Below, piece by piece: positions 1 through 12,000 of a DNA stretch of 64,000 nt (positions are counted from its first letter, which is position 1; the number at the start of each line of letters is the position of its first letter). The notes below the pieces were generated by a model, which worked only from the letters and a program-made list of their open reading frames with translations, searched no databases and was not told where the DNA came from. Made by a program: the position numbers and the translations under genes. Origin of the DNA: Colletotrichum lupini. Taxonomy: Eukaryota; Ascomycota; Sordariomycetes; Glomerellales; Glomerellaceae. Location of the stretch: positions 4,650,001 through 4,714,000 of the forward strand of contig NC_064678.1 in the NCBI RefSeq assembly GCF_023278565.1, given 5' to 3'.

Positions 1-1777
1 TCGGCGCGCTACCAGGTAGTTCGCTGATATAGGCCGCTGGCGGCGGGGCCATGACCCTCTTACGGGCCGTAGTAGAGCTTACGGTCGACGCAGGAGCAGC
101 TGGGCGGGGTGTCGATGGCTCAGGAGGAACCTCATCTATCGGCGATGTCGGGCCCCCAGTGATCGACCGACGTGCGCTATGCGCGTATCCTGAACTCAAG
201 GAGTTCATCGTATTCGATCTCGTTAGGGTCGGCGAATCTGTTGCGACGGTTGGAGAGGACGCGGTCGGTTTCAACAGCGAGTTGGCAGCCTCTTGGCGTT
301 CGGCCTTGAGCTTCTTTCGTTCATCCTTCGTCTGCTCGCCTGGGCAGTCGGCTGGGACCTTCATCTCGCACTTGTTGTGACACGTATAGCCACAGTCCCT
401 GCAGTCAAAGCCTTTGGCTGATAATCCCCATATCCTTTCACCGCAAAGGTCGCAATTTGTTGGAATCTTGAAGGTTTGCGCCTTGAAGTTATGGTTCTTC
501 GCTCCAAGTGTCACATCTCCCACAGCCGAGGTAATGGTGGACGTCTCGACTTCAGCGGTCACTCTCCGCCTGTCGACGGCGTGGAGATCTTCCTGCAAGG
601 CGAAAATTTGCGTAACCACAAGAACTTCATCCTTCTTCTCGGTGCCCTCTCGTATTCTTTGCTTTATACGTTTGATACCCTCAACCTCCCGTCTTTTCTT
701 GTCAACCTCTCTGCGTAGGTCTCCGAGATGAGCTTTCGATTTACTGAGTACGTTACGGAGATAGATCTTGGCGGATTCGTCTACAATCATCAAGTCGTCG
801 TCATGCCATACGGGACTAGGCTCAAAAACCTTGTCTGGTGGCTCGTGGAATGCGCCGAGGTTGTGACGGATATACATCATAGAGTCGAGGTGAGGCTGGT
901 TTCTGGAAATCTCGGTTGCTAGCTTTTGCATCAATCCTTTACTGCTCTCCAGCATAGCCGCTTCCAATTGGGATGCGACCGTCCACAGACCATTCAGCTT
1001 CATGGTACGGAACTCAGCCAAGTCCTGTAGACTGTCCATGACCTCGGGAACGTAGTCATGGTAGTACCGCTCTTTTTGCTTGTTAGTGACATTGATTGCG
1101 ATCAAGTATGTGTTCTTGACGTTATTCATGTCTAGAATCTGCTGCTGATAGGCGCTCTGCGCTTTGGCCTTGTCAAAGGACGATTCAGACTTTTTGCGCT
1201 TGCTTTCCACTTCCTGACAAGCAGCATCGTATTTGGCCTTTGTCTTGCGCAGGTCCGCGTATTGAGAGTCCCTTTCGTGTTCGAGTTTGCCGGCATAGTC
1301 GGCATGGCGCTTGCGCAGCTCTTCGAAACGGGTGCCGAGGAACTTGAGGGGTTCAGCCACTTGAGAGAGGAGGTTGTTGCCGTATCGATCGTGTTCGTCG
1401 GCTCGGGATTCGAGTGTAGTAAGCTGCGTAGACCAGGTAGTCAAGGAAGCGCTTTCGAGAGAACCTGGTGTCATGGCGGGGGTGTCGCCGACGCTGAGAG
1501 GCGCTGACTTCTTGTTTTTCTTTTCGAAGTACTTCTTGGCCAAGGCATTGAGCTTCGCAGCATATTCCTTTTCGATGGCACTCCTTTCGCGGTAGAATTG
1601 CTGTATTTCGTCGAGCCAGGATATGCCGTGAGCAACCCAAGTGTTGGCGGGCTTGAAGCCATCCTAAAGGACATGTCAGCGTCTGGAGGGGCCAAGCCAA
1701 GCCGCGGGGGAAACTGCGCGCGGAATACGGACCTTGAGCTCAGCGCCGAAGGTCGGCGCAACATCTACGTCCGCCAT
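1..1777 (-). CDS. BZZ1: BZZ1-like F-BAR/C1/SH3 actin-patch protein (3' end outside window)
   Basis: Cytoplasmic membrane-curving scaffold of endocytic actin patches; in yeast Bzz1 binds Las17/WASP. Exons are 1733-1777 and <1-1663, with a 69-nt intron. The first exon gives MADVDVAPTFGAELK; the donor is the weak GTCCGT and the acceptor TTTAG. Exon 2 continues DGFKPANTWVAHGISWLDEI, a typical F-BAR start, followed by a long charged helical region to about residue 270. At about residues 400-455 there is a complete C1 finger: H-x12-C-x2-C (TNCDLCGERIWG), then FDCRDC, then HNKC and a final C. A Ser/Thr/Pro-rich linker runs to base 1 without a stop, so the SH3 domains expected at the C terminus lie outside the window. 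Domain order F-BAR then C1 is diagnostic of the Bzz1 family. Start choice rests on the single in-frame ATG before the intron. Confidence 0.92.
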
Positions 1778-2538
1778 TGTCCAGACTTATGCTGTTGAAA
1801 CAGCATGCAAAGGTTGGGGATCCAACAGGTCAGTCTAAACTGAGTGCGGCGGCCAGAGGTGTTGTTGGGAGGAGGCGGGAGAGGGATTCGTGATGGAATC
1901 CTCCGAAGGAGCGAGAACAAGAAGAGGACAAACCGCCAACGGTGGGCTGCGGCCCGAGCAGGAGGTCGGCGGTGGGGGAGCAGTCGTATAAGGCTAACCC
2001 CGCCAAAACGGTTAAAACTGGGAGAAAACTGGGCAGAAAGAGTAGATGAATGCTAGCAGGAGGCGCAGGCCGCCCGAATGATATGTACAGCGAATACCTG
2101 AGATAAAGGTGTATGCCTCACCTTGGTGACACGGGTGGGTAGAGGTTCGGCGAGACGATGATCTTCATCAGTGACAAAGGGACAGAAGAGGTCAGGCTGT
2201 GCTGTGCTGCACTGCTCACACAACCAAACCTTGGAAGAATTTCGATGTATCACTGGCGAGTGTATTGGCTGTAGAGGTACATTGAGGTCGGATGCTTGGG
2301 GGCATTGACATCGGACGGAGACGTCGTCAGCTCTTCCCCTTGGCCAACTGGAACCTTCCTTTGCTGCACTGGTGTGTTTCTCCGGCTGCTCGGTCCACTA
2401 GGTAAGGTACCTGGAGGCTGGAGGTTTGGAGGGGGCGCAAATGCTCTGGGTGTTCTTGCACGCTGAAGAGGCCTGTGGTGGGGTAGCGGACCGGTCGCCT
2501 GCTGCGAAATCCACTCATTGGTGCCATTGGTGCCTGAG
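1778..2538. other. Intergenic: BZZ1 upstream region
   Basis: Holds the BZZ1 5' flank and the left flank of the transposon. ORFs on both strands here overlap each other, have no family signature and are judged chance. A GGTAAGGTACCT motif at about 2401-2412 is one of several TACCT/AGGTA motifs in the intergenic DNA of this window. No RNA gene was recognised. Confidence 0.6.
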
Positions 2539-2540
2539 TA

Positions 2541-2587
2541 AGTCGACCCACCCCCTTTTGGCCACCCCCCCCTTTTAGCCACCCTAT
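2541..2587 (+). repeat. Left terminal inverted repeat of the Fot1/pogo-like element
   Basis: About 45 bp, C-rich. It contains two imperfect copies of a CCCCCTTTTGGCCACCC-like unit. The second copy reads TTTTAGCC, where the right end has TTTTGGCC on the same strand, a single G-to-A transition consistent with RIP. Confidence 0.88.
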
Positions 2588-4377
2588 CAAAACATAGTAT
2601 CAAAATATCGCCACTAACTACACTTAATTAATTAACTATCTTCTATTACTATAATAATATTATTATTATTCTCCCTAAGTAATTCGACCCCTACGAGTTA
2701 ACTAGGACTAACTAGACGGTTATTAAAGTCCTCCTAAGCTCTTTATATATCCTAAATATTTATAAACTTAGTATTTAAGTTTATTAATATACTCTTTTTT
2801 TTCCGTAGCCTTAGTTAGTTAACTTTAGCTTTTAAAACTTAAATATAGTACTAAGATATTACTAGATAGTAGGCCTATTTACTAAATACCTTTTTTACTT
2901 TTCTAAATAGTAGTCGTTAAGTATTATAATCTAAACTAAGCTCTATAAATAACTTTAACTAATTATAAAGCTTACTAGCCTTTTTAAATATTAACTAGTT
3001 AATAATAGATATTACTAATACCTAGTTAATAACTTTTCTAATATTACTAATTATTTACTTAGTATTTACGGTCTTTTTAATTAATATAACTAGGTTAAGT
3101 AGGACTATTAAATTAGTAAGTAGTCTAGCTATATTAAGGAGATATAGTCTAGTTACTTTCTATTTATTTTATATATTTAACGATATTAGACTAGCTAAAC
3201 GAGCTTTTTAGTAATAGCTTAAGAAGTACCGCTTTTTAATAATAATAGAATTATTTATTATATCCTCCTTACTAAGCTCCTTTTTATACTTAGACTTAAT
3301 AAGTTTAAAAATAGTTATATTTAATAATTAGAGGATATAGGAAATATATAGTAATAAGAATAGTAAGTAGACGTTATTTTTATAGTATTTTTATATAAAT
3401 TCTATTGTTATATAACTCTTATAGCTATTTAAAATTAATAGTCGAGGCTTATTAAATATACTAAGCCCCCTAAGGGAGGGGGTCTTAGTTTATAATAAGA
3501 ATACTATTTTTAACTACTTAAGGGTAGTCTTATCGGTCGTCTAGCTATTATTTATTATTATAAACTCCTAATTAGTATAAGGGTTAAGTTTAAATAGAAA
3601 TTACTACTATTATACCGACTTTTTTTTATATATAATTAGTAGTTTAATAGTTCGATTATTAATAAAAATATACTTAATTATAAATACCTAAGTACGCGAA
3701 CTAAGCTCTTTTTTTTATATTATTATAGTCTCTACTTTACCTAAAACTAGGCTATTAAATCCCTTACTCTCTAAAATACTAATCTTATTTATATTATACT
3801 TATTAGCTTATTTAATATTACTAATCTCTAGTATATTAAGTAATCTAAACTATAACTTAATTATATTAGTAATAGCCCTATTTAGATACCTCGAATTAAT
3901 AATACGACTTTTCTAAACTTTAATTAATAAGTTCTTTTTTAAAAAAGCGTCTATTTATCTCTTTTTAAGAGGATTTATATCCCCCTAGGATCTTAGAACT
4001 TACTTAGCGAATTTTATAAGCTATTTATAAGTTAGTATAACGCCTAGATTATATTAAATACGAACTTATTAAGCTAGCTAGTCTTCTTATTATAAAAGAA
4101 GCCTCTAGAGGTTTATAAATACTATTACCCTCGTTTAGTAGCCTCTTTTATAGTTATAAAAAGTTAACTTTAGAACTCCGAACTTAATTAAAGCCCGATT
4201 AACTAAGAGACCTCTTTTAATAGCCTTAAGAGCTTAAATAACTTTATTTTTAATATATAAAACTATTATATATTAATAAATAAGTATATAAAAAAGAATC
4301 ATATTTAGACGATTTTTGTAATTGTTATAGTAGTTTAAAAATCGTGGGTAGGGTTTTAATGCGGTGGCTGGGATGGA

Positions 4378-4427
4378 GAAATGGGGTGGCCAAAAGGGGG
4401 GGGTGGCCAAAAGGGGGTGGGTCGACT
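4378..4427 (-). repeat. Right terminal inverted repeat of the Fot1/pogo-like element
   Basis: Reverse complement of the left end. It starts at the TA duplication (4428-4429) and reads inward through two GGCCA-containing units, then AT-rich DNA. Confidence 0.88.
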
Positions 4428-4429
4428 TA

Positions 4430-5367
4430 CGGAGTACAGGGGTTTCGGATTCGGGTTCCCCAAGCTGCACGAAAGTCTACTGGGTTTGCTATGCTCGATG
4501 GATGCGCCGGAGATTAAATAATTCCATGCCGTGTGCTGGTATTCACCTCAAGGCTCAATCAACATCACACACTGCTGATTGCATGAATGACGTCGTACTC
4601 CAATGAAAAGAATGGCCCGTGGACAGGGCAACCCCAATGACCTGAAGCTCTTGGGCTCAATTATGTGTTTGGCCGTAGCAGATTGGAAGTCATGTCACGT
4701 GCTACGCCCAAAAACTATGGAAGGTACATCAATGATCAGGTACCTTACCCAAGGTAGAAGAAGCCATGACTTCTGGGTTCCTTCCTTTTGCCTTACCTCA
4801 GCCACCTACCTCCAACTTCAGCTAAGGTAGGCGCACTCTTGAGCCACCCTTGCCGGTTAAATGTCGGTAGGAAGGTGAGCTTTCCGTTCCTGATTCAGGC
4901 CTTGGTTGTTAGGCGACAAAAATGCCCCGCGTAGCCCCGCCATCGGTTTGGAGTGCTCAGTCACAGGCAGGAGTGACAGACGACGTAGCTTCCTAGAATT
5001 AATTTTGGTTTGGAAGCTCCAAATCCGTCATCGCAAAACAAACTAAATTCCCCGACTGAACTGCCCGGTTTACACAACCACGCAAAGAAAGACCAGCCTA
5101 ATCGCATGTAAGTCAATTCATCGTTCTGCTTCCGGCCTTCTCTCTCCCCAATTGAGTTTCCTCTGCAGATTCGTGAAGTTGCCATTCGCTAACCTGCTGT
5201 TGAAGCCGCACAGGTGAAGGCTGACCATACCGCTACTTCCCTTTGACTGCCACCAACCCTCGACAAACCGCCAAGTAAGACTTTCGACTATTGCAGCTGG
5301 CTATATAGTCGATTTTTAATGCCTCTCCTTTAGAACTCACACTTGACCGCGCCTATCCTCAGTCACG
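4430..5367. other. DBP5 upstream region with probable 5'-UTR intron
   Basis: No protein gene was recognised. TACCT/AGGTA-type motifs cluster at 4739-4757 and 4803-4830. A plausible 59-nt leader intron lies at about 5275-5333 (GTAAGA donor, CCTTTAG acceptor) just before the DBP5 start. This is inferred from splice-site match only. Confidence 0.45.
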
Positions 5368-6966
5368 ATGGCCGACCTTGCTAGTCGCATCACAGAGCCA
5401 CCGGCCGAGGGCGCGGCCCCGGAAGCTACTCAGGCAGTCCAGGAAGCCCAGGAAGCTGAAGTCCCTCAGGCCGACGGAGCTGCAGACTCTGGCCTTATCG
5501 AGAATACCTACGATGTCGACGTCAAGCTGGGCGACCTCCAGTCCGACCAGAACAGTACTCTCTATTCGGTCTCAAACTTTTCCGAAATGAACCTGTGAGT
5601 GCACAGTCGAGTCGAATACTTACAGGTTTCTAATACGCGATTGTACAGTCGCGATGAGATTCTTCGTGGTCTTCTTTCCCTCAACTACCAAAAGCCCTCC
5701 AAGATTCAGGAGAAGGCCCTTCCCTTGATGCTGACCGATCCCCCTCGGAACATGATTGCCCAGTCGCAATCTGGAACTGGCAAGACGGCTGCCTTTGTCG
5801 TTACTACCCTGTCGCGAGTCGACTTCTCACAGCTCGAGCAACCTCAGGCACTGATGCTGGCTCCCAGTCGCGAACTTGCTCGTCAGATTGAGGGCGTTGT
5901 GCGCAACATCGGCAAGTTCTGCGAGGGTCTCAACGTTGCTGCAGCTCTTCCTGGTGCTTTGGAGCGCAATGCCCCTGTCAGAGCCAATGTCATTGTTGGA
6001 ACACCTGGTACCGTCATGGACATCATCCGTAGACGTCAGCTGGATGTCTCCAAGCTTCGGCTCCTCGTTATTGACGAGGCCGACAACATGTTGGACCAGC
6101 AAGGTCTGGGCGAGCAGTGCCTCCGTGTTAAGAAGTAGGTTGACCTCTGAATATGTCTATTGAGAACTGGGCTAATGATAACAGCATGCTGCCCCGCGAC
6201 ATCCAGATCCTTCTGTTCTCCGCCACTTTCCCTGACAAGGTCATGGGCTTCGCTGAGAAGTTTGCGCCCAAGGCTGATCAAATCCGTTTGAAGCACACCG
6301 AGCTCACCGTCAAGGGCATTTCTCAGATGTACATCGATTGCCCTACCGAGCAGGACAAGTACGAGGTGCTGGTGAAGCTGTACGGTCTCATGACTATTGG
6401 CTCCTCCGTCATCTTCGTCAAGGTAAGACCGACGTAATCTTGGAAGCTTGAGCCTGACTAACCGCACAATGCAGACTCGTGAAAGTGCGGACGAGATTAA
6501 GCGCAGAATGGAGGCAGACGGCCATCGTGTTTCCGCCCTCCATGGTGCCAAGGACGGCCCAGAGCGCGATCGTCTCTTGGAGGAGTTCAGAACCGGCCAG
6601 TCCAAGGTTCTTCTCACCACCAACGTGTTGGCCCGCGGTATCGATGTGTCTAGTGTTTCCATGGTCATCAACTACGATATCCCCATGAAGGGACGTGGAG
6701 ATTCGGAGCCTGACCCTGAGACCTACCTGCACCGCATTGGCCGCACAGGACGTTTCGGCCGTATCGGTGTGAGCATCAGCTTCGTCTACGACAAGAAGAG
6801 TTTCTATGCCCTCAAGAATATCGCAGATTTGTACGAGATTGATCTCGTCCAGCTCGATGCCAACGACTGGGACCAGACCGAGGAAGACGTGCAGAAGGTC
6901 ATCAAGTCCAACCGCGCCAAGGCTGCATTCGCACCCAGCGCGACCGATGCCAGCGTCAAGTCTTAG
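5368..6966 (+). CDS. DBP5: ATP-dependent RNA helicase DBP5 (mRNA export)
   Basis: DEAD-box ATPase that remodels mRNPs at the cytoplasmic face of the nuclear pore (with Gle1/InsP6 in yeast) and aids translation termination. Exons are 5368-5594, 5649-6134, 6185-6422 and 6475-6966, giving 480 aa; yeast Dbp5 is 482 aa. All motifs are present: Q motif ([14 protein letters not shown], about 88-101), motif [11 protein letters not shown] (113-122), Ia PSRELA, Ib GTPGT, II DEAD (218-221), III SAT, then in the second RecA domain NVLARGIDV and [10 protein letters not shown]. Each exon join preserves frame and conserved residues (MNL|RDE, RVKN|MLP, IFVK|TRES). The acidic N-terminal tail of about 75 residues is typical for Dbp5. 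The ATG follows TCACG and is the first of the frame. The next gene downstream is more than 2 kb away. Confidence 0.96.
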
Positions 6967-8984
6967 TACTGATTGATCGCTCAATGGGTCGTTGAGGGAA
7001 AGGTAGTGCGTGATATGAACGGAGGGCCGCGGCGGATAAATCTGGCACTTCAGACTATGGAGGGCCCGTTTTAAAATGGTTGTCAATCTGGGACAGGGTG
7101 TAAATGTGGAAGGCCTCAGGTGAGGTCATAAGCCTCTCAGCAGAGGCTACGAAAAATGAGATACCATGAACGGAGACAATGGAAATTCCTGAACACTGAT
7201 AATGATCTTCAGGCTGATCATTCTGATCAGCTGACTTGCACCCTTCGACCCTGTGTACCTGGTGGCTTCGCTAGAAATCAGCTAACAAACACCAATAGAG
7301 TATGCGGTTCTTCTGGAAACGATATTCACTGCAATCATGCAGTGGTCTGATATCAGCGGTTATAACGGGACCATACATTAGACCTTCGGAATGGTCGGTA
7401 GGATGCGAGGTTGCGTTGGGGGTGGCTAGCTTGCAGCAGTTCGCATCACTACTCGGCCGCCGCGATGCTGCGTTCTACTCAGAAATGTAAGAGCTGAGTT
7501 AGACAAGTGCAGCGACCCCGAGAAGGCTTGGGGTCTATATGTGACTTCAAGTCGGTATGTCGCATCAATGCCTCATGGCGGATGTTTACGTTGGAGGAGC
7601 GTGTCAAGCTCAGTCGTGGTACCCAGTCATGAGCAGCAGGACTCGCTCACGTTGCATGAAGAACTCTTGTTGTCTGAGGACTGCAGAGTCAATCACATCC
7701 ATCAATCTCAAAGTTGTGATTTTCGAAACGAAGGAGGCAGTCACACCATGGGAAGGGTATCGAGAAACAACTGGCCAGCGACTACATCTGACACTTGGCT
7801 ACTGTGTCTGGCTAAGTGTGATCATTCATTGGTCTGCGATGGCTATGACCTGCATCACGTGATGTAATCGGCCGTTTTGGCGCCCGTTTTCGGGGCGGTT
7901 CGCTTCGACGTCTTTTGGTTTCTTGTTCGGCCTCCGCGCTTAGGAGGAGACTGGGCGCTTAAATTCGGGGGCGATGTGGGAGCACCTCAGCCACTCAATG
8001 TACATGCATCTGTTCAACAAGTGCATCTTCATTGGGTACTCGACTTTCTCGGTCTGGTATGATGGTATGCAGCAGGGGTTACATTCTGGCCTGGACCGCC
8101 ACACAACTCTGGATCTTAGATGCAACTTGCAAACCTCCCCCCAGAACGAAAATAGAGCGACTCGCCCAACCAACCAGCTGGGGTGTCACCCGCCCGAAAC
8201 GGAATCGGATAGGTCCCGAATTGTCTGGCCTTCGTCATTTCAACGAGATCTCCAGCAGCGGCTCGCGAGCAGACCGGGCCGCTGTGGACGTGACTGCAGG
8301 AACCGCATCCAACCCTGCAGGTTGGCGGCATAGTGAGGCAGGGCATTGGACTACCTACCCGTCGTCCACTTTCGTCGCAACGAGATTATGGCGTTTCCGG
8401 ATGAAGTCACAGGAAAAGCGAAGCGAGGCGCGGTCGAAGTCGAGAGCCTCCAAGTGAGCGGCAGCGTGTCTCTTTGGGGTATGACGGAAGAGGCACCAGT
8501 GTTCCCTTCTGCCCGCGTCAACCTTCTTTCTCCTTCTTTCTTGGGACCGCCTCCATTCATGTATGAACAGTTACATGCCCGCTGCTGAGCCCCCAAAGCC
8601 GTCTGTTCTCAATTTTAGCTTTTGCTCAGCTTCTTCTTTTACACACTTTGCTTTTTGGTCGCATGGAATAGCCTCTTTCTTTTCTTGTCTCTTCTTCTCG
8701 GCTGAATCTTTCCGCAGCTGATACTCTTGGAATAATCGGGTGATACTCTATCCACAGTACTTTCTTGACTCTCTCATATTCTATACGATCTTGAGATGCG
8801 GGTCGTCTCTTAATAACCTAATAAGGACACACTCTCAATAGGTTCGTTCCCCAGTTTGTCGATCATCCCAATCAGGCTCATACACAGTCTACTCTTGAAG
8901 CTGTTGATTTCCAGACCTTTTTGTCTACCCGCATCTACCATTCACTGACGCCTCTTCAGACTTAGTTGGTTGTCAACAGACCGT
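6967..8984. other. Intergenic between DBP5 and the CFEM gene
   Basis: About 2 kb containing the DBP5 3' flank and the CFEM-gene promoter/leader. Several 60-140 codon ORFs overlap on both strands (for example 8032-8457), without domains or splice support. From about 8600 the + strand becomes rich in CTTTTCTTCTT pyrimidine runs, as in long fungal leaders. No tRNA or other RNA gene was recognised. Confidence 0.6.
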
Positions 8985-9062
8985 ATGAAGGATGGGACCT
9001 TCATCCAAGTAAGCAACATTTTGTCTCTTCTTACATATAGCGACGCTGACTTGGCTTCTTAG

Positions 9063-12000
9063 ATGTCCTCCCGTACAATGGCCCTCAAGCCTCTTCTTTG
9101 GACACTCTCACTCATACTACCGGCCTCCCTCACCACGGCGACGTCGTTTAACCTGTCGAGCGAGATTACGCGTTTCGTACCAACGTGTGCCCGCGAATGC
9201 TTCCGTTCTCATTTGACTGCCAACTACGACCTCTCCACCTGCGGCAGTGCTCCCACTCTACAATGTCTGTGTGCCAATGTTGGCTTCTCAGGCCTCACTT
9301 TAGGGGAGGGTGCTGTGCAGTGTATCGTCGCAGAGAAGGGCATAGGTTTCTGTCGCGAAAGTGATGCGCCGCGTACGTAAATCGCGTTCTTGATATCGAT
9401 CATGGCACGAACTCTAACAAGCAGTAGAGACTGTGATCGACGCAGCATACCTGATGTGCTCGAACCAACCGGGAGCTGTTCAGCCCACACACACAGCCAT
9501 CATTGCAACGTTGATTATTCCTTCCTCTGGAGGTATCATCCTCGTTCCCCCAAGGACAACCACAAGGGCCACCTTATCAACATCGACGAGCCATCTCACG
9601 ACTTCGATTCCGACGACTCTTATCTCGGCAACAGGCACACCGTCCATCCCAAATACGTCTACGACGTTGACTACCTCAACTGTACCTCAGGCTTCTACTA
9701 CGGATAGCATTGTTACACCACCGCCATTGCCGTCATCCTCCACAGCGACACCTTCCGCATCCGCAACTGTAATCCCAGGAGCTGAGGGCGCTGACGCCGG
9801 CACCTCCAAGAGCTTGGGCACCGCTCAAGTGGCAGGTCTCGCAGTCGGTATTGCAGCTGCCCTCGGGATTGCCATCCTCGCCATATGCTTCGCCCGCCGC
9901 AAGCGCAGAAAGGACTATCCGGATGAAAAGACGGGCTTCTTCCCCGTGCGAGAGAAGGACTCTTGGGAATTCCACCCGCAAGAGGGCCCCGCCAATATCT
10001 TTCACATTTCCCCGCCTGTTCACCATGCGCAATCCCCTTCTCCGCCACCGTTACGCCAGCCCCCGGCGGCGCGTACCCGGACAAGCGGTCGCATGAGCTG
10101 GTGGCCCGGCGCGATCGGCCTTGCCGTCTCCCGGCCTGAGAGCACATCAGCTGCCTACCGTCCATCACCTCAGGCGCAGAACCGCCCAACGTCACGTCTC
10201 CTCCCAGCCAAGCCTTCTCTCTCGTCGCCAAAGCCGGTACTTTCCCTCAAGATTCCCGAGATAGACCTCACACCGTCATCGCTCCCTCGGGCAGACCAAA
10301 GCGGATCTGCACCGACAAATTCCCAAATTTTCAAGACGGCCAAGCTCACAGCGCCTCCAAAGAGCCACTACAATGCCCGCGAAAGCACAATGACGGAATT
10401 TGAAGAGGACGGCGCTATCACCTCGGCGCGCTCGGCTCGCTCAAACAACATTTGGAGACCGCCCTCGGCAACAGTGGGAAGCAATAACAACGTTCCCAAG
10501 TCTGCCACGTACTACGTAGCTGACAAGAACGGCAATTGGGTCCTAGGGGACCCCAAGAGCGCCACGCACATGGCACAGATCGCCGAGCTCGATGCGTCGG
10601 GTGCGAGCCAGGGTGGTGGCGCCAAAGCGAAGCCCTCCTATGCTGAGTCTGCCATGCTCGCTGCCACGGCCACGACTGCGGGCATGGGCCACGGAGCCGG
10701 AAGCCCCGTTGCTCCCTCCGGTCCCCGGATGATGCCACCACCCCCAGTTCTTCTTCCGCCTGTCGAGATCGCTCGAACCGGTGCCCTTGCCGCCCCGCCC
10801 GCGGCTCACCAATCCCGAACCTCGAGCGTCTACTCGCCTGCCACCACGAGACCCAATACAGTTATCCAGAACAGCGCTCTTCCCCCGTCTGCTGGAGCTC
10901 CCCACCCGGTGCCGAGCATGTCGTTCTCTCATCCCGAACCTCCACGCCGCCGGAGTAACTCTCTCGGCCGCCGCAGCTCATCAAAGTCGAAATCCACAGG
11001 GTCCGCCACTGCTCCTTTCCCTCCTCCCGCTGCATCAATATCTACAGGCGCTGGGAACCCACCGCATCGGTCTGACAGCCATGACTCCCACGCGTCAGCC
11101 ACGACAATCGCGTCCTCCGTCGCGAGCGAGGCCGAGCCCGTGATTGAGCAAAGCGGTCTCTCCCCTGTCGTGGAGTCACCTGCCTCAAGGGGATCCCCAA
11201 ATGTCGGACACTCACCCGTCTCCTACCCCGTCATCCCCGGCCGCACCAGCTCCAAGCCTGGCTACAACAACCTCCGCCTGCTGGCTCCTCCCGCTCGGCC
11301 TTTTGCTGCGTTTCCCGCCGGACAGCCCAGTCCCACGCTCGGGATGATGCAGCAACAGCAGCAGCAGCAACAGTCCCGAAACGGACTGTACATGGCCAGC
11401 CACGACGTCCCCCGTAAACCCGTCGGCCCTCGCCCCCGCCCAGCCGGTCCCGTCACCGACCCCAGCAGGATCGCCACCGGGTCGCCCTCGCTCCGCCTCG
11501 TGACCCCGTCTCCTCCCCGTTCTTCCTCCTCCGATAACAGGAACAATTCCCAAGGCCTCCAGCAAGAGCCCCACTGGGAGCCCGCGCAAACCCAGAGGCC
11601 GCCGCAGATGAGACCCCTCTACCCGCCGCCTCTGAACCCCAAACGGCCCAGGCTCGAGCGCAACGACGACATCCACCCGCAACCGCAGGCCGCGCAAGTC
11701 CAACAGGCGCCATTTCTTAACCAGGAGCCTCAGTCGACTTCGGTCCATAAGGCGCTCTGGGGGAACCTCCCTCCTCGAGCCCAGCAGCAGCAACAGCAGC
11801 AACAGCAGCAACAGCAGCAACAACAGCAGCAACAACAGCAGCAGCAGAAGCCAGCTCCCTACTCTGGTCTCCCATCACAGCAGCAGCCTCAACCTCCTCA
11901 GCAGAGACAGCAGCAGCCCCAGCAACAGCTGAACCAACAATCCTTCCAACAACGTCAACGCCGTCTCTCACAGCAACAACCAAGCCGCCAATCCATCCAA

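Larger units (their letters stand above)
2541..4427. mobile_element. Fot1/pogo-like (Tc1/mariner superfamily) DNA transposon, RIP-decayed
   Basis: A 1,887-bp element bounded by inverted repeats that both begin AGTCGACCCACCCCC and continue TTTTGGCCA, eight C, then TTTT. They match for the first 36 bases, then differ at an A/G position (2577 against the right copy). It is flanked on each side by TA (2539-2540 and 4428-4429), the target duplication of Tc1/mariner elements. The length and the AGTC end resemble fungal Fot1 elements, which are about 1.9 kb. The interior (about 2590-4340) is extremely A+T-rich and TpA-rich with stops in all frames, as left by repeat-induced point mutation. No transposase frame survives, so it is non-autonomous now. 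It sits between BZZ1 and DBP5. Family assignment rests on ends, TA duplication and size, not on protein. Confidence 0.88.
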
